DNA from: Luteibacter yeojuensis
Lineage (GTDB): Bacteria; Pseudomonadota; Gammaproteobacteria; Xanthomonadales; Rhodanobacteraceae
NCBI RefSeq assembly: GCF_000964085.1
Contig: NZ_JZRB01000023.1
Span: 1-64,000 of the forward strand
Direction: 5' to 3'
DNA: 64,000 nt
Below the pieces are notes generated by a model. It searched no databases and was not told the origin of the DNA. It saw only the letters and a program-made list of their open reading frames with translations. Position numbers and translations under genes: made by a program. Shown one piece after another: positions 1 through 12,845 of the stretch. Numbering within the stretch: the stretch's first letter is position 1; each line of letters starts with the position of its first letter.

Positions 1-62
1 GAGCGCGCTTGCGCGCGATAGGCCTTGCCACAAGCCCCATCGCGCGCAAGCGCGCTCCCACA
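1..62. repeat. Family B palindromic repeat, cut by the window start
   Basis: The window opens inside an imperfect palindrome. Bases 1-18 (GAGCGCGCTTGCGCGCGA) are mirrored by the arm at about 39-57, ending GCGCGCTCCCACA. The same arms recur at 43197-43264 and as half copies at 29706-29734 and 32532-32615. It is a short dispersed REP-like element. About 130 bases without a gene follow before glgE; I see no convincing promoter there. Confidence 0.75.
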
Positions 63-192
63 TTTTTTTGTAATTCACGAAATAGCAACACCCATCTGCG
101 CCAATGTCAGTGCTTCGCGTGTCCGGGTATTGGCACGATGCACACATCCGGCCCGGCATGCTTGTGTCTAATCCCCAGCGGAACACGAGGCA

Positions 193-3100
193 ATGTCGGC
201 AAGCATGCGTGCGCCCTTCTGCATCTATTACCTCCATCCGCTGCTCGCCGGCCCGATGACGGGGTGGAATGCGTGGATCGACCACGCCGCGGGCCTTGGC
301 TTCCGGCAATTGCTTATCGCGCCACCGTTCGAGACCTCGCCCGCGGGTGACGTTTTCGTGACACGCGATTTCGATCGCATGAACCCTGCGCTGCAGGCAA
401 ATGGCGATGCGACCACCCGGCTGGAGCAACTGGCGAAGGCGTGCCGCGCTCGCAACCTCGAACTGTGGCTCGACTTGCCGCTCGACGAACTGGCCGCCGA
501 CGCACCCGTGCGCAACGAGAACCCCGGCTGGTTCCGCGCCGTGGCCACCGAGCACGGCACGCCGGACCCTCGCTGGACCCCGAGCGAAAGCGATAGTGCG
601 CGTTGGCGCCTCAACGACCCCGATGTGGCGCAGGCCGCGACGCGATGGTGGGTAGATCGTTTGCGCAAGTGGGCGAAAGCGGGCGTGCTCGGTTTTCGCG
701 TCATGCATCCGCAACGCCTGAAGGCGTCGTTGTGGAGGAGCCTGATCGACGGCGTGCACGCGGATTCGCCCGGCGTCGGCTTCGTGGCGTGGACACCGGG
801 CGATACGCCGGATGACCTCGCCTCACTGCAAGGCGCAGGCTTCGATGCCGTGGTCAGTTCCTCCGCGTGGTGGGATTTCCGTGCGCCGTGGTTCGCCGAG
901 GAGGCCGCGCGCCTGCAGGCCGTCGCGCCCGCGCTCGCGTGCACCGAGCAGCCGTTCGCCGCACGGCTCGGCGATGCGCTTGGCGAGGAGAACCAGCTTG
1001 ACCATGCGTACCGCCGCGCCATCGCGTTTGCCGCGACATCACCCGCCGGCTGGCTCATGCCGATGGGCTTCGAGTACGCGGCGCACGATGCACTCGATCC
1101 CCGGCGTGGCTCGCCCATCACGCCGAGGGATATTGAAAGAACGGCCGCGGCCGATCTCACCGATACGGTGAGGGCCGCCAACAAGGCGGTGGGTGAAGAC
1201 GTGCCCGCCGCACCCCGCGTCACCACCCATGGTGGCGTTGCCACCTTCCTCACGGTGGATGGCGCCGACCCCCGCACGGCACCCAGCGCGACGCTCACCC
1301 TCGTCAACGCCTCGCTCGATCGCGAAGCGCTGGTGGTGGCAGGCGATGCGCTGGCTGGTGCCGCCAGCCATTTCGCGCCCTGGACCACCCCGGATGGGCG
1401 CAAGGTATTCGACCAGGGAGATAGCGTGGTTCTCGATCCAGGTGCGGTACTCACCCTTACAGGCACGCCAGGCACGCCGGTGAAGCGCAAGCTCGGCGCG
1501 TCGGCGCAGAAAGACGCGCTCGCGGCGGCGACCAAGGCCCCGCGTGTCGCCGTTGAAAACGTGCAACCGACCGTCGACGGCGGCCAGTTCCCCGCCAAGC
1601 GCGTCGTCGGCCAGCCGGTGACCGTGACCGCGGATGTGTTCGTGGATGGCCACGAAGTGCTCGCCGCACGCCTGCGGTATCGCGCCGCGGACGAGAAGGC
1701 GTGGCGCGAAGTGGTCCTGGAGCCGGTCAACAACGATATCCACGCCGCGACATTCACGCCCACGCGTGTGGGCCGCCATGAGTTCCAGGTGGAAGCCTGG
1801 CGCGACCCGTATGGCAGCTACCACCACGAGCTTGAGGTGAAGCATGCCGCCGGCGTCAACGTGGCACTGGAGCTGGAAGAAGGCCGCCTGATGGTCGAGG
1901 CACGCGCGAAGGATACGACCGGGCCGAAAGCCAAGGCGCTGCGGAGCCTCGCGGCCACGGTGGCCAGGGCCGAAGGCGAGCAGCGCGTCGCACTGCTGCT
2001 CGCCGACAGCACCGTGGAGCTCATGGCTGTCACCGACCCGCGGACACGCTCGACGGTGACGCCGGCCTACGTGCTGGAAGTGGATCGCCGCGAGGCGATG
2101 TTCGCCAGCTGGTACGAGTTGTTCCCGCGCTCGATGACCGACGACAAGGCGAAGCACGGTACGTTCCGCAACACCATCGCGCGCTTGCCCGCCATCCGCG
2201 ACATGGGCTTCGACGTGCTGTACTTCCCGCCGATCCACCCCATCGGCAAGGCGTTCCGCAAGGGCCCGAACAACACGCTTACACCGGGCCCCGACGACCC
2301 GGGCAGCCCCTACGCCATCGGCTCGCCCGATGGCGGCCATGATGCGATCCACCCGCAGCTGGGCACGCTGGACGATTTCCGCGCGCTGCGCGATGCCGCG
2401 CAGGCGCACGGCCTGGAGCTCGCGCTCGATTTCGCCATCCAGTGTTCGCCCGACCACCCGTGGTTGAAGGAGCACCCCGAGTGGTTCGACTGGCGCCCCG
2501 ACGGCACCATCAAGTACGCGGAGAACCCGCCCAAGAAGTACCAGGACATCGTCAACGTCGATTTCTACGCCGACGGCGCCGTCCCCTCGTTGTGGCAGGC
2601 GCTGTGCGACGCCGTGCTGTTCTGGGCGGGGGAGGGCGTGCGCACGTTCCGCGTCGACAACCCCCATACCAAGCCGTTCCCGTTCTGGGAGTGGATGATC
2701 GCGCGGGTGCGTGCGAAATACCCCGATGCCCTGTTCCTGTCCGAGGCGTTCACGCGGCCGAAGCCGATGTACCGCCTGGCCAAGGTGGGCTTCAGCCAGT
2801 CGTACACCTACTTCACGTGGCGCAACTCGAAGCAGGAGTTCATCGACTACCTCACCGAACTGACGACTACGCCACCGAAGGATTTCTTCCGGCCCAACTT
2901 CTTCGTCAATACGCCGGACATCAACCCGTACTTCCTGCAGACCTCCGGGCGGCCGGGCTTCCTTATCCGCACCGCGCTGGCCACGACGCTCTCGGGCCTG
3001 TGGGGCATGTATTCGGGCTTCGAGATCTGCGAAGCCGCGCCCATGCCGGGCAAGGAGGAGTACCTGGATTCGGAGAAATACGAGATCCGCATCCGCGACT

Positions 3101-3465
3101 TCGACGCGCCCGGCAACATCGTGGCCGAGATCACCCAGCTCAACCATATCCGCCGCGCACACCCGGCGCTGCAGACGCACCTGGGCGTGCGCTTCCTGCC
3201 GGCGAGCAACGACCAGGTGCTGTTCTTCGAGAAGCGCGCGGGCGATGACATCGTGCTGGTGGCCATCAGCATGGACCCATACAACGCGCAAGCCGCCGAC
3301 CTGACCCTGCCCGTGGGTGACTGGGGCTACGGGGCCGACGACGCGCTCGATATCCACGACCTCCTCCATACCCAACCCCTCGCCTGGCGCGGGCCCAACC
3401 AGCATGTGTGGCTTGGCCTCGGCCAGCCCTACGCGGTGTGGCATGTGCGCCTACCAGGAGTCTGA
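193..3465 (+). CDS. glgE: Alpha-1,4-glucan:maltose-1-phosphate maltosyltransferase with an extra N-terminal pseudo-amylase domain
   Basis: GlgE (GH13_3) transfers maltosyl units from maltose-1-phosphate to alpha-1,4-glucan in the cytoplasm. The canonical enzyme occupies about residues 440-1090. It has the beta-sandwich N domain and then the barrel with RVDNPHTKP (nucleophile D822), LFLSEAF (acid/base E851) and NTPDIN (D909). Usual GlgE length is about 660-700 residues; this one has 1090. Residues 1-430 read like a second GH13 barrel (LAKACRARNLELWLDLP, GVLGFRVMHPQ), but the nucleophile position is M171 and the acid position falls in FVAWTPG, so it looks inactive. First gene of the operon; the next gene starts 3 bases after its stop. 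A GAGG lies only 2 bases before the ATG, so a start at 205 (Met5) is possible. The role of the extra domain is unknown. Confidence 0.93.
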   Translation: MSASMRAPFCIYYLHPLLAGPMTGWNAWIDHAAGLGFRQLLIAPPFETSPAGDVFVTRDFDRMNPALQANGDATTRLEQLAKACRARNLELWLDLPLDELAADAPVRNENPGWFRAVATEHGTPDPRWTPSESDSARWRLNDPDVAQAATRWWVDRLRKWAKAGVLGFRVMHPQRLKASLWRSLIDGVHADSPGVGFVAWTPGDTPDDLASLQGAGFDAVVSSSAWWDFRAPWFAEEAARLQAVAPALACTEQPFAARLGDALGEENQLDHAYRRAIAFAATSPAGWLMPMGFEYAAHDALDPRRGSPITPRDIERTAAADLTDTVRAANKAVGEDVPAAPRVTTHGGVATFLTVDGADPRTAPSATLTLVNASLDREALVVAGDALAGAASHFAPWTTPDGRKVFDQGDSVVLDPGAVLTLTGTPGTPVKRKLGASAQKDALAAATKAPRVAVENVQPTVDGGQFPAKRVVGQPVTVTADVFVDGHEVLAARLRYRAADEKAWREVVLEPVNNDIHAATFTPTRVGRHEFQVEAWRDPYGSYHHELEVKHAAGVNVALELEEGRLMVEARAKDTTGPKAKALRSLAATVARAEGEQRVALLLADSTVELMAVTDPRTRSTVTPAYVLEVDRREAMFASWYELFPRSMTDDKAKHGTFRNTIARLPAIRDMGFDVLYFPPIHPIGKAFRKGPNNTLTPGPDDPGSPYAIGSPDGGHDAIHPQLGTLDDFRALRDAAQAHGLELALDFAIQCSPDHPWLKEHPEWFDWRPDGTIKYAENPPKKYQDIVNVDFYADGAVPSLWQALCDAVLFWAGEGVRTFRVDNPHTKPFPFWEWMIARVRAKYPDALFLSEAFTRPKPMYRLAKVGFSQSYTYFTWRNSKQEFIDYLTELTTTPPKDFFRPNFFVNTPDINPYFLQTSGRPGFLIRTALATTLSGLWGMYSGFEICEAAPMPGKEEYLDSEKYEIRIRDFDAPGNIVAEITQLNHIRRAHPALQTHLGVRFLPASNDQVLFFEKRAGDDIVLVAISMDPYNAQAADLTLPVGDWGYGADDALDIHDLLHTQPLAWRGPNQHVWLGLGQPYAVWHVRLPGV

Positions 3466-3468
3466 TCG

Positions 3469-6400
3469 ATGGCAACACGTGGCAAGGCACAGAAACCCTC
3501 GAAGGCCAAGGCACCGGAGTTTTCCAAGGATCCCCTGTGGTACAAGGACGCGATCATCTACCAGGTGCACCTGAAGTCGTATTTCGATTCCAACGACGAC
3601 GGCGTGGGTGATTTCCAGGGCCTGATCGACAAGCTCGACTACATCGCGGACCTCGGCGTAAACACGCTGTGGCTGCTGCCGTTCTATCCCAGCCCGCGCC
3701 GCGACGATGGCTACGACATCGCCGAGTACAAGGCGGTGCACGAGGATTACGGCAAGCTGGGTGACGCCAAGCGCTTCATCGCCGAGGCACACAAGCGCGG
3801 CCTGCGCGTGATCACCGAGCTGGTCATCAACCACACCAGCGACCAGCACCCGTGGTTCCAGCGTGCCCGCCACGCGAAGAAGGGTTCCGCGGCGCGTAAT
3901 TTCTACGTGTGGTCGGATACCGACCAGGCCTACGACGGCACGCGCATCATCTTCCTCGATACCGAGAAATCGAACTGGACCTGGGACCCCGTCGCCGGGC
4001 AGTACTTCTGGCACCGCTTCTTCTCCCACCAGCCCGACCTGAACTTCGACAACCCCGCGGTGCTCAAGGCGGTGATGGAAGTGATGCGGTTCTGGCTGGA
4101 CATGGGCGTGGACGGCCTGCGCCTCGACGCTGTGCCGTACCTGATCGAGCGCGAAGGCACCAATAACGAGAATCTGCCCGAAACGCACGGCATCCTGAAG
4201 CTGATGCGTGCCGAGATCGACCAGCACTACCCCGACCGCATGCTGCTCGCCGAGGCCAACCAGTGGCCCGAAGATACGCAGGATTACTTCGGCGACGGCG
4301 ACGAATGCCACATGGCGTTCCACTTCCCGCTGATGCCGCGCATGTACATGGCCATCGCGCGCGAAGACCGCTTCCCCATTACCGACATCATGCGGCAGAC
4401 ACCGGCCATCCCGGATAACTGCCAGTGGGCGATCTTCCTGCGCAACCATGACGAGCTCACGCTCGAGATGGTGACGGATAACGAGCGCGACTACTTGTGG
4501 CAAACCTATGCCGCCGACCGCCGCGCCCGCATCAACCTCGGTATCCGCCGGCGCCTGGCGCCGCTGCTGGAGCGCGACCGTCGCCGCATCGAACTGATGA
4601 ACTCGCTGCTGCTGACCATGCCTGGCACGCCCGTGCTCTATTACGGCGACGAGATCGGCATGGGCGACAATATCCATCTCGGCGACCGCGATGGCGTGCG
4701 CACGCCCATGCAATGGTCGGTGGACCGCAACGGCGGTTTCTCCCGCGCCGACCCCGCCAGCCTCGTGCTGCCGCCCATCATGGATCCGCTCTATGGCTTC
4801 CAGGCGATCAACGTGGAGGCGCAGCAGCGCGACCCGCATTCGCTGCTGAACTGGACGCGGCGCATGCTTTCCGTGCGTAACCGTTACAAGGCCTTTGGCC
4901 GCGGCACGCTCAAGTTCCTTTACCCGGGCAACCGCAAGGTGCTTGCGTACCTGCGCCAGTTCGGCGACGAGCACGTGCTGTGCGTGGCGAACATGTCGCG
5001 CTCGCTGCAGGCGGTGGAACTGGACCTTGCCGCGTTCGACGGGCAGGTACCCGTGGATATCGTCGGCGGTACGTCGTTCCCGCCGGTGGGGCAGCTGCCG
5101 TACCTGATGACGGTGCCACCGTATGGGTTCTATGCGTTCCAGCTGCTGCCCGATGCGCAGATGCCGGACTGGCACGAAGTGCCGGCCGAGCCGCTGCCCG
5201 ACTATGAAACCCTGGTGGTGCGCGGCGCGCTGGTGGAAGGCCCGGTCATGGAGCACCACCGCGGGGTCATCGAGAAGCAGGTGCTGCCGGGCTACCTTGG
5301 CGTGCGCCGCTGGTTCGCGGCGAAGGACCGTGGCGTCGAGTCGGTGCATGTCCTGTACGCCGCGCCGTGGCCCGACCGTGGCGACGACCTCATCCTGACC
5401 GAGGTGGAGGCGACCCTCGCCGATGGTGGCAAGGAGCGGTACAGCCTGCCGGTGGGCATCGCGTGGGAGGAGGACAACCCCACCGCGCGCGTGCAGCAGC
5501 TGGCGCTGGCGCGCGTGCGCCGCGGGCGCCGGATCGGCCTGCTCACCGACGGCTTCTCGCTACCGGAGTTCGCCACGGGCCTGTTGATCGGCCTGCGCGC
5601 CGGCACCGAGATCCCCGTGGCTGGCGGCACCGTGCGCTTCGAGAAAACGCCCGTCTTCGACGATACGCCGTTCGATTCGAGCATCGAAAGCCGCTGGCTT
5701 GCGGGCGAGCAGTCGAACAGTTCGATGATCCTCCACGACGCGGGCGTGCTTAAGCTGTTCCGCCGCACCTCCGCCGGCATCAACCCCGAAGTGGAAGTGG
5801 GCCGCTTCCTCACCGAGCACGGCTACGCCAACACCTCGCCCCTGCTGGGCGAAGTGGTGCGCGTGGGCGAGAACGGCGAGCGCACCACCATCGCGGTACT
5901 GCAGGGCTTCCTGCGCAACCAGGGCGATGCGTGGCGCTGGACGCTCGACTTCCTGCGCCGCAGCTACGACGAGTTCAGCCACTCGAACGACAGTGAACGC
6001 AAGGCCGAGCTTGAGGGCGGCTACGACGCGTTCGCGGCAGCCGTGGGCACGCGCCTTGGCGAGCTGCACGCCTTGCTGGCACAGTCCTTCGACATCCCTG
6101 CGTTCGATCCGGAAGAAGCGACCGCCGCGACGGCCGAGGGCTGGCGTGATGGCGTGCGTGCCCAGGTGGGCAGGGCGCTGCTCTCGGTCGATAACGTGAA
6201 GGAGCTGCCGAACGGCCTGCGCGCCGATGTCGAAGCCCTCCGCGGCCTTGCCGGCGCGCTCGAGGAACGCATTGGCCGGCTGGCGAAGGCGGGCAAGGGC
6301 GCCGTGCTCACCCGCATGCATGGTGACTTCCACCTCGGCCAGATCCTGGTCGTGCAGGATGACGCGTACATCATCGACTTCGAAGGCGAGCCGGCACGGT

Positions 6401-6792
6401 CGCTGGACGAGCGCCGCGCCAAGGGCACGCCGCTGCGCGACGTGGCCGGGTTCCTGCGCTCGCTGGATTACGCGGCGGCCATGGCCCGCCGCGGCGAAGA
6501 CGGCCTTGCCCCGGTGGAAGACCCCGGCTTTGGTGATTTCCTGGCCCGTTTCCGCGAGCGCGCGTCGCGCGTGTTCCTGCAGGCATACCGCGCCGTGCTC
6601 GACGCCGCGCCCAGGCGCTGGGTCAGTAGCGATGCCCTGGCGCCCCTCATCGAGCTGTTCGTGATCGAGAAGGCGGCCTATGAAGTGAGCTACGAGGCGG
6701 CCAACCGCCCCGGCTGGCTGGACGTGCCGCTGCGCGGCCTGTTGCATGCCGCCGAAGGCGATACCGCGACCGAACTGGAGGAGGACACGTGA
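3469..6792 (+). CDS. treS: Trehalose synthase / maltokinase fusion
   Basis: This bifunctional protein joins TreS (trehalose-maltose isomerase) to maltokinase, which makes the maltose-1-phosphate used by GlgE. Residues about 20-560 are a GH13 barrel: [10 protein letters not shown] (nucleophile D220), MLLAEANQ (E262), LRNHDEL (D328). Residues about 590-1100 are an aminoglycoside-phosphotransferase-like kinase with catalytic loop MHGDFHLGQ (D953) and metal motif IIDFEGEP (D970). The 1107-residue length matches known TreS-Pep2 fusions. AGGAG at 3456-3460 precedes the ATG, inside the end of glgE. The stop overlaps the glgB GTG start, so translation is probably coupled. Fusing the two steps links isomerisation directly to the committing phosphorylation. 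Confidence 0.95.
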   Translation: MATRGKAQKPSKAKAPEFSKDPLWYKDAIIYQVHLKSYFDSNDDGVGDFQGLIDKLDYIADLGVNTLWLLPFYPSPRRDDGYDIAEYKAVHEDYGKLGDAKRFIAEAHKRGLRVITELVINHTSDQHPWFQRARHAKKGSAARNFYVWSDTDQAYDGTRIIFLDTEKSNWTWDPVAGQYFWHRFFSHQPDLNFDNPAVLKAVMEVMRFWLDMGVDGLRLDAVPYLIEREGTNNENLPETHGILKLMRAEIDQHYPDRMLLAEANQWPEDTQDYFGDGDECHMAFHFPLMPRMYMAIAREDRFPITDIMRQTPAIPDNCQWAIFLRNHDELTLEMVTDNERDYLWQTYAADRRARINLGIRRRLAPLLERDRRRIELMNSLLLTMPGTPVLYYGDEIGMGDNIHLGDRDGVRTPMQWSVDRNGGFSRADPASLVLPPIMDPLYGFQAINVEAQQRDPHSLLNWTRRMLSVRNRYKAFGRGTLKFLYPGNRKVLAYLRQFGDEHVLCVANMSRSLQAVELDLAAFDGQVPVDIVGGTSFPPVGQLPYLMTVPPYGFYAFQLLPDAQMPDWHEVPAEPLPDYETLVVRGALVEGPVMEHHRGVIEKQVLPGYLGVRRWFAAKDRGVESVHVLYAAPWPDRGDDLILTEVEATLADGGKERYSLPVGIAWEEDNPTARVQQLALARVRRGRRIGLLTDGFSLPEFATGLLIGLRAGTEIPVAGGTVRFEKTPVFDDTPFDSSIESRWLAGEQSNSSMILHDAGVLKLFRRTSAGINPEVEVGRFLTEHGYANTSPLLGEVVRVGENGERTTIAVLQGFLRNQGDAWRWTLDFLRRSYDEFSHSNDSERKAELEGGYDAFAAAVGTRLGELHALLAQSFDIPAFDPEEATAATAEGWRDGVRAQVGRALLSVDNVKELPNGLRADVEALRGLAGALEERIGRLAKAGKGAVLTRMHGDFHLGQILVVQDDAYIIDFEGEPARSLDERRAKGTPLRDVAGFLRSLDYAAAMARRGEDGLAPVEDPGFGDFLARFRERASRVFLQAYRAVLDAAPRRWVSSDALAPLIELFVIEKAAYEVSYEAANRPGWLDVPLRGLLHAAEGDTATELEEDT

Positions 6793-8975
6793 CCGATCCG
6801 CGTAACCATGGCCTGGCCGACCGCGCCGCCGTCGACGCCCTTGTCGATGGCCGCCACGGCGATCCGTTCGCGCTGCTGGGCCCACACGAGGTGGAGGGCC
6901 GGCGCAGCGTCCGTACCTTGCAGCCCGGTGCCCTTGGCGTGGAGGCCATCGATGCGGACGGCCGCGTGCTGGCCGAACTGCACAAGGTGCACGACGGCGG
7001 CCTCTTCGCGGGCTTCGTCGACGGCGACGTGCCATACCGCCTCCGCGTGCGCTGGCCCTCGGCCTCGCACGAGACGCACGATGCCTACGGCTTCGGCACC
7101 TTGCTGGGCGACGACGACCTGGGCCGCCTTTCCGATGGCTCGCACATCGAGCTGTTCCGCTGCCTTGGCGCGCACCCTGTCACCATCGACGGCGTGCACG
7201 GCGTCCGCTTCGCCGTATGGGCGCCGAATGCCCAGCGGGTGAGCGTGGTGGGTGATTTCAACAGTTGGGATGGCCGGCGCTTCCCCATGCGCAAGCGCGT
7301 GCCGGCGGGTGTGTGGGAACTGTTCGTGCCCGGCCTGCTGGCCGGCGCGCGCTACAAATACGAAGTGTGGGGCGCTGACGGCTCGTTCACCCAGCGCGCC
7401 GACCCCGTGGCACTGGCGGCCGAGCTGCCGCCCGCCACGGCATCGATCGTGGCCGACCCCACGGCGTTCCGCTGGACCGATGACGAGTGGCTGCGCCGCC
7501 GTGGCAGCCTGCACCACGCCGGCTCGCCCATTTCCATCTACGAGCTGCACCCTGGCTCGTGGCTGCGCGGCAAGGATGGCGCGGACCTGCACTGGGACGA
7601 GATCGGCGAGCGGCTGATCCCGTACGTGGCGGGCATGGGCTTCTCGCACATCGAGCTGCTACCGGTCTCCGAGCACCCGTTCGGCGGCTCGTGGGGTTAC
7701 CAGCCACTGGGGCAGTTCGCGCCGACGTCGCGCTTCGGCACGCCGGAGGCCTTTGCGCGCTTCGTCGACCGCTGCCATGAGGCCGGCATCGGCGTCATCG
7801 TCGACTGGGTGCCCGCGCACTTTCCCACCGATATCCATGGCCTGGCGCACTTCGATGGCACGCCGCTCTACGAGCACGCCGACCCGCGCGAAGGGTTCCA
7901 CCAGGACTGGAACACGCTGATCTACAACCTCGGCCGCAACGAGGTATCGGCGTTCCTCGTGGCCAGCGCGCTGGCCTGGCTGGAACGTTTCCACATCGAT
8001 GGCCTGCGCGTCGATGCCGTGGCGTCGATGCTCTACCGCGATTACTCGCGCAAGCACGGCGAGTGGGTGCCGAACATCCATGGCGGCCGCGAGAACCTCG
8101 AATCCATCGCGTTCCTGCGCCGCGTGAACCAGCTGGTGGCCGAGCGCCACCCGGATTGCATGACCATCGCCGAGGAATCCACGGCGTGGCCGGGCGTCAC
8201 GAAGCCGGTGGGCGAGGGCGGCCTGGGCTTCACGTTCAAGTGGAACATGGGCTGGATGCATGATTCGCTCGAGTACATGTCGCGCGACCCGATCCACCGC
8301 CGCTACCACCACGGCGAAATGACCTTCAGCATGATTTACGCGTACTCGGAGAAGTACGTGCTGCCGCTGTCCCACGACGAGGTGGTGCACGGCAAGCGCT
8401 CGCTGCTGGGCCGCATGCCCGGCGATGAATGGCAGCGTTTTGCCAACCTGCGGGCCTACTACGGTTTCATGTGGGGCCACCCCGGCAAGAAGCTGCTGTT
8501 CACCGGCGGCGAGATCGCGCAGCCGCACGAGTGGAACCACGATGCCCAGATCGCCTGGGAACTGCTCGACGCGCCCCTGCACCTGGGCATGCAGAAGCTG
8601 GTCCGCGACCTCAACCGGTTCTTCGGCGAGGCGGCCGCCATGCACGCGTGGGATACCGATCCGCGCGGTTTCCGCTGGGTCATTGGCGACGATGCCGACC
8701 AGAGCGTGTTCGCGTGGCTGCGTTTCGCCGAGCACGGCCGCCCGGTGCTGGTCGTCAGCAACATGACGCCCGCGCCGCGGCACGGCTTCCGCATCGGCGT
8801 GCCCGAGGGTGGCCGGTGGCGCGAGGCCATCAACACCGACGCCAGCGAGTACGGCGGGTCCGGCATCGGCAACGAGGGCGAGCGCCATGCCCAGGACGTG
8901 CCGGCGCATGGGTTCGACCGCTCGCTGGTGCTCAGCCTGCCACCCCTTGCCACGCTGATGTTCGTGGCTGACTGA
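6789..8975 (+). CDS. glgB: 1,4-alpha-glucan branching enzyme
   Basis: GlgB introduces alpha-1,6 branches into linear glucan, here the product of GlgE. At 728 residues it has the long two-module N-terminus (N1 plus CBM48 domain, [20 protein letters not shown]) followed by the GH13 barrel. Catalytic residues are visible: [11 protein letters not shown] (nucleophile D409), MTIAEEST (E462) and [10 protein letters not shown] (D530). The GTG start forms a GTGA overlap with the treS stop, with GGAGGA just upstream, indicating coupled translation. Substrate chains are provided by glgE two genes upstream, and glgX downstream removes the branches. Confidence 0.97.
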   Translation: MTDPRNHGLADRAAVDALVDGRHGDPFALLGPHEVEGRRSVRTLQPGALGVEAIDADGRVLAELHKVHDGGLFAGFVDGDVPYRLRVRWPSASHETHDAYGFGTLLGDDDLGRLSDGSHIELFRCLGAHPVTIDGVHGVRFAVWAPNAQRVSVVGDFNSWDGRRFPMRKRVPAGVWELFVPGLLAGARYKYEVWGADGSFTQRADPVALAAELPPATASIVADPTAFRWTDDEWLRRRGSLHHAGSPISIYELHPGSWLRGKDGADLHWDEIGERLIPYVAGMGFSHIELLPVSEHPFGGSWGYQPLGQFAPTSRFGTPEAFARFVDRCHEAGIGVIVDWVPAHFPTDIHGLAHFDGTPLYEHADPREGFHQDWNTLIYNLGRNEVSAFLVASALAWLERFHIDGLRVDAVASMLYRDYSRKHGEWVPNIHGGRENLESIAFLRRVNQLVAERHPDCMTIAEESTAWPGVTKPVGEGGLGFTFKWNMGWMHDSLEYMSRDPIHRRYHHGEMTFSMIYAYSEKYVLPLSHDEVVHGKRSLLGRMPGDEWQRFANLRAYYGFMWGHPGKKLLFTGGEIAQPHEWNHDAQIAWELLDAPLHLGMQKLVRDLNRFFGEAAAMHAWDTDPRGFRWVIGDDADQSVFAWLRFAEHGRPVLVVSNMTPAPRHGFRIGVPEGGRWREAINTDASEYGGSGIGNEGERHAQDVPAHGFDRSLVLSLPPLATLMFVAD

Positions 8976-8986
8976 CGAGGAACGCG

Positions 8987-11091
<2,105 letters not shown>

Positions 11092-11095
<4 letters not shown>

Positions 11096-12843
11096 GCGGC
11101 ACGTTCGTCCATGCCATGCCCTACGGCGCGAGGGCGCTGGGCGATGGCTCCACGCGGTTCCGCCTGTGGGCACCCGACCTCGACGCCGTGACCCTCGAAT
11201 GCGAGGACGGCCATGCCGCGGCCATGCGCGCGCTCGACGATGGCTGGTTCGAATGCATCTGCCCGCGCGGCATCGGCAGCGCGTACCGCTTCCGGATCAG
11301 CGACGACCTGGCCGTGCCGGACCCGGCATCACGCCGCCAGCAGGCCGGCGACGTGCACGGCTACAGCGTGGTGGTGGATGCCGCCGACTACGCATGGCGG
11401 CATGCTGACTGGAAGGGCAGGCCATGGCGCGAGGTAGTGTTGTACGAGCTTCACGTCGGCACGCTGGGCGGGTTCAAGGGCGTGGAGGCGGCCTTGCCGC
11501 ACCTCGCCGCGCTAGGCATCACCGCGGTGGAGCTGATGCCCATCGCCGAGTTCGCCGGCGAGCGGAACTGGGGTTACGACGGCGTGCTGCCGTACGCGCC
11601 GGCGGCGGCATACGGCACGCCCGATGAACTGAAGTCGCTCGTCGACACGGCGCATGGCCTGGGCCTCATGGTCTTCCTCGACGTGGTCTACAACCATTTC
11701 GGGCCGGAAGGTAACTACCTGCACGCCTATGCATCCGGCTTCTTCGATGGCGGTGCCGCCACGCCGTGGGGCTCGGCCATCGGCGTATCCACGCCGCAGG
11801 TGGGCGATTACTTCGTTCACAATGCGCTGTACTGGATCGAGGAATACCAGTTCGATGGCCTGCGCTTCGACGCCGTGCACGCCATCGGCAACCCCGGCTG
11901 GCTCGCCGCCCTGGCCGCGCGCGTGCACGCCGCCGTGGGCCCCGACCGCCACGTGCACCTGGTGCTGGAAAACGAAGCCAACCAGGCCAACCTGCTCGGC
12001 CGTGGCCGGTTCGACGCGCAGTGGAACGATGATTTCCACAATGCGCTGCACGTGTTGCTGACGGGCGAGCACGAAGGCTACTACGCGCATTACCAGCAGC
12101 CGATGGACAAGCTGCTGCGCAGCCTCCGCGAAGGCTTCGCGTTCCAGGGCGAGGCGTTCGCCGGCCGCCGCCGTGGCGAGCCCAGCGCGCACCTGCCGCC
12201 CGCGCGCTTCGTCAACTTCATCCAGAACCACGACCAGGTCGGCAACCGCGCGTTCGGCGACCGCCTGACGACACTGGTGGCGCCCGAGATCGTCGAGGCG
12301 GCGCTGGTGCTGCTGTTGCTCGCCCCCTTCGTCCCCATGCTGTTCATGGGCGAGGAGTGGGGCAGCACCACGCCGTTTCAGTTCTTCACCGATTTCCCCG
12401 ACGAAGCCTTGCGCACCGCGGTGCGCGAAGGCCGGCGCAGGGAGTTCGCGGCGTTTGCCCATTTCGGCGGGGACGATATCCCCGACCCGGGCGACGAGCG
12501 GACGTTCCTTGCGTCGATCCCCGAGCGCGATGTCCACACCGGCGACGCGCGCATGGCGCTCGTGCAACGACTCATCGCGCTGCGGGCGAAGCACGTGGCG
12601 CCGCACATCGATGCGGCCACGAGCAGGCGTGCCGAAGCGCTGGGTGAAAAGGCCCTCGTCGCGTCGTGGTCGCTCGGCGGCGGCACGCTTACCCTGTACG
12701 TGAATTTTGGCGAGGCCGACGTGGCCATCGCCCAGCCCCCATCCCCGGCGGCGGCGTGGCTCCATGGCGACGCCGCCGACATCGCTTCCCTTTCGCGCGG
12801 CCTGCTACCGGCACGCCGCGCGCTCGCCTGCCTGGAGTCCTGA
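11092..12843 (+). CDS. treZ: Malto-oligosyltrehalose trehalohydrolase
   Basis: TreZ cleaves trehalose from the end of malto-oligosyltrehalose made by TreY. The start is the ATG of an ATGA overlap with glgX, giving 583 residues, close to the usual 560-600. An upstream in-frame extension exists but lies wholly inside glgX. Features: a CBM48-like N-terminus (TRFRLWAPDLDAVTLE), then the barrel with FDGLRFDAVHAIG (D260), HLVLENEANQ (E293) and FIQNHDQVGNRA (D381). The glutamate-glutamate pattern in LENEANQ fits TreZ better than other GH13 enzymes. treY is two genes downstream, so both enzymes of the glucan-to-trehalose route are coupled. Confidence 0.95.
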
Positions 12844-12845
12844 CC

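Noticed and set aside
228-1763. 511-codon open frame on the minus strand opposite glgE
   Set aside because: It mirrors the glgE coding frame, has low-complexity Arg/Ser/Ala-rich composition and no recognisable motif; high G+C makes such shadows common.
1039-3444. 801-codon open frame on the minus strand opposite glgE
   Set aside because: Shadow of glgE; composition is Arg/His/Val rich with no domain, and glgE itself is unambiguous.
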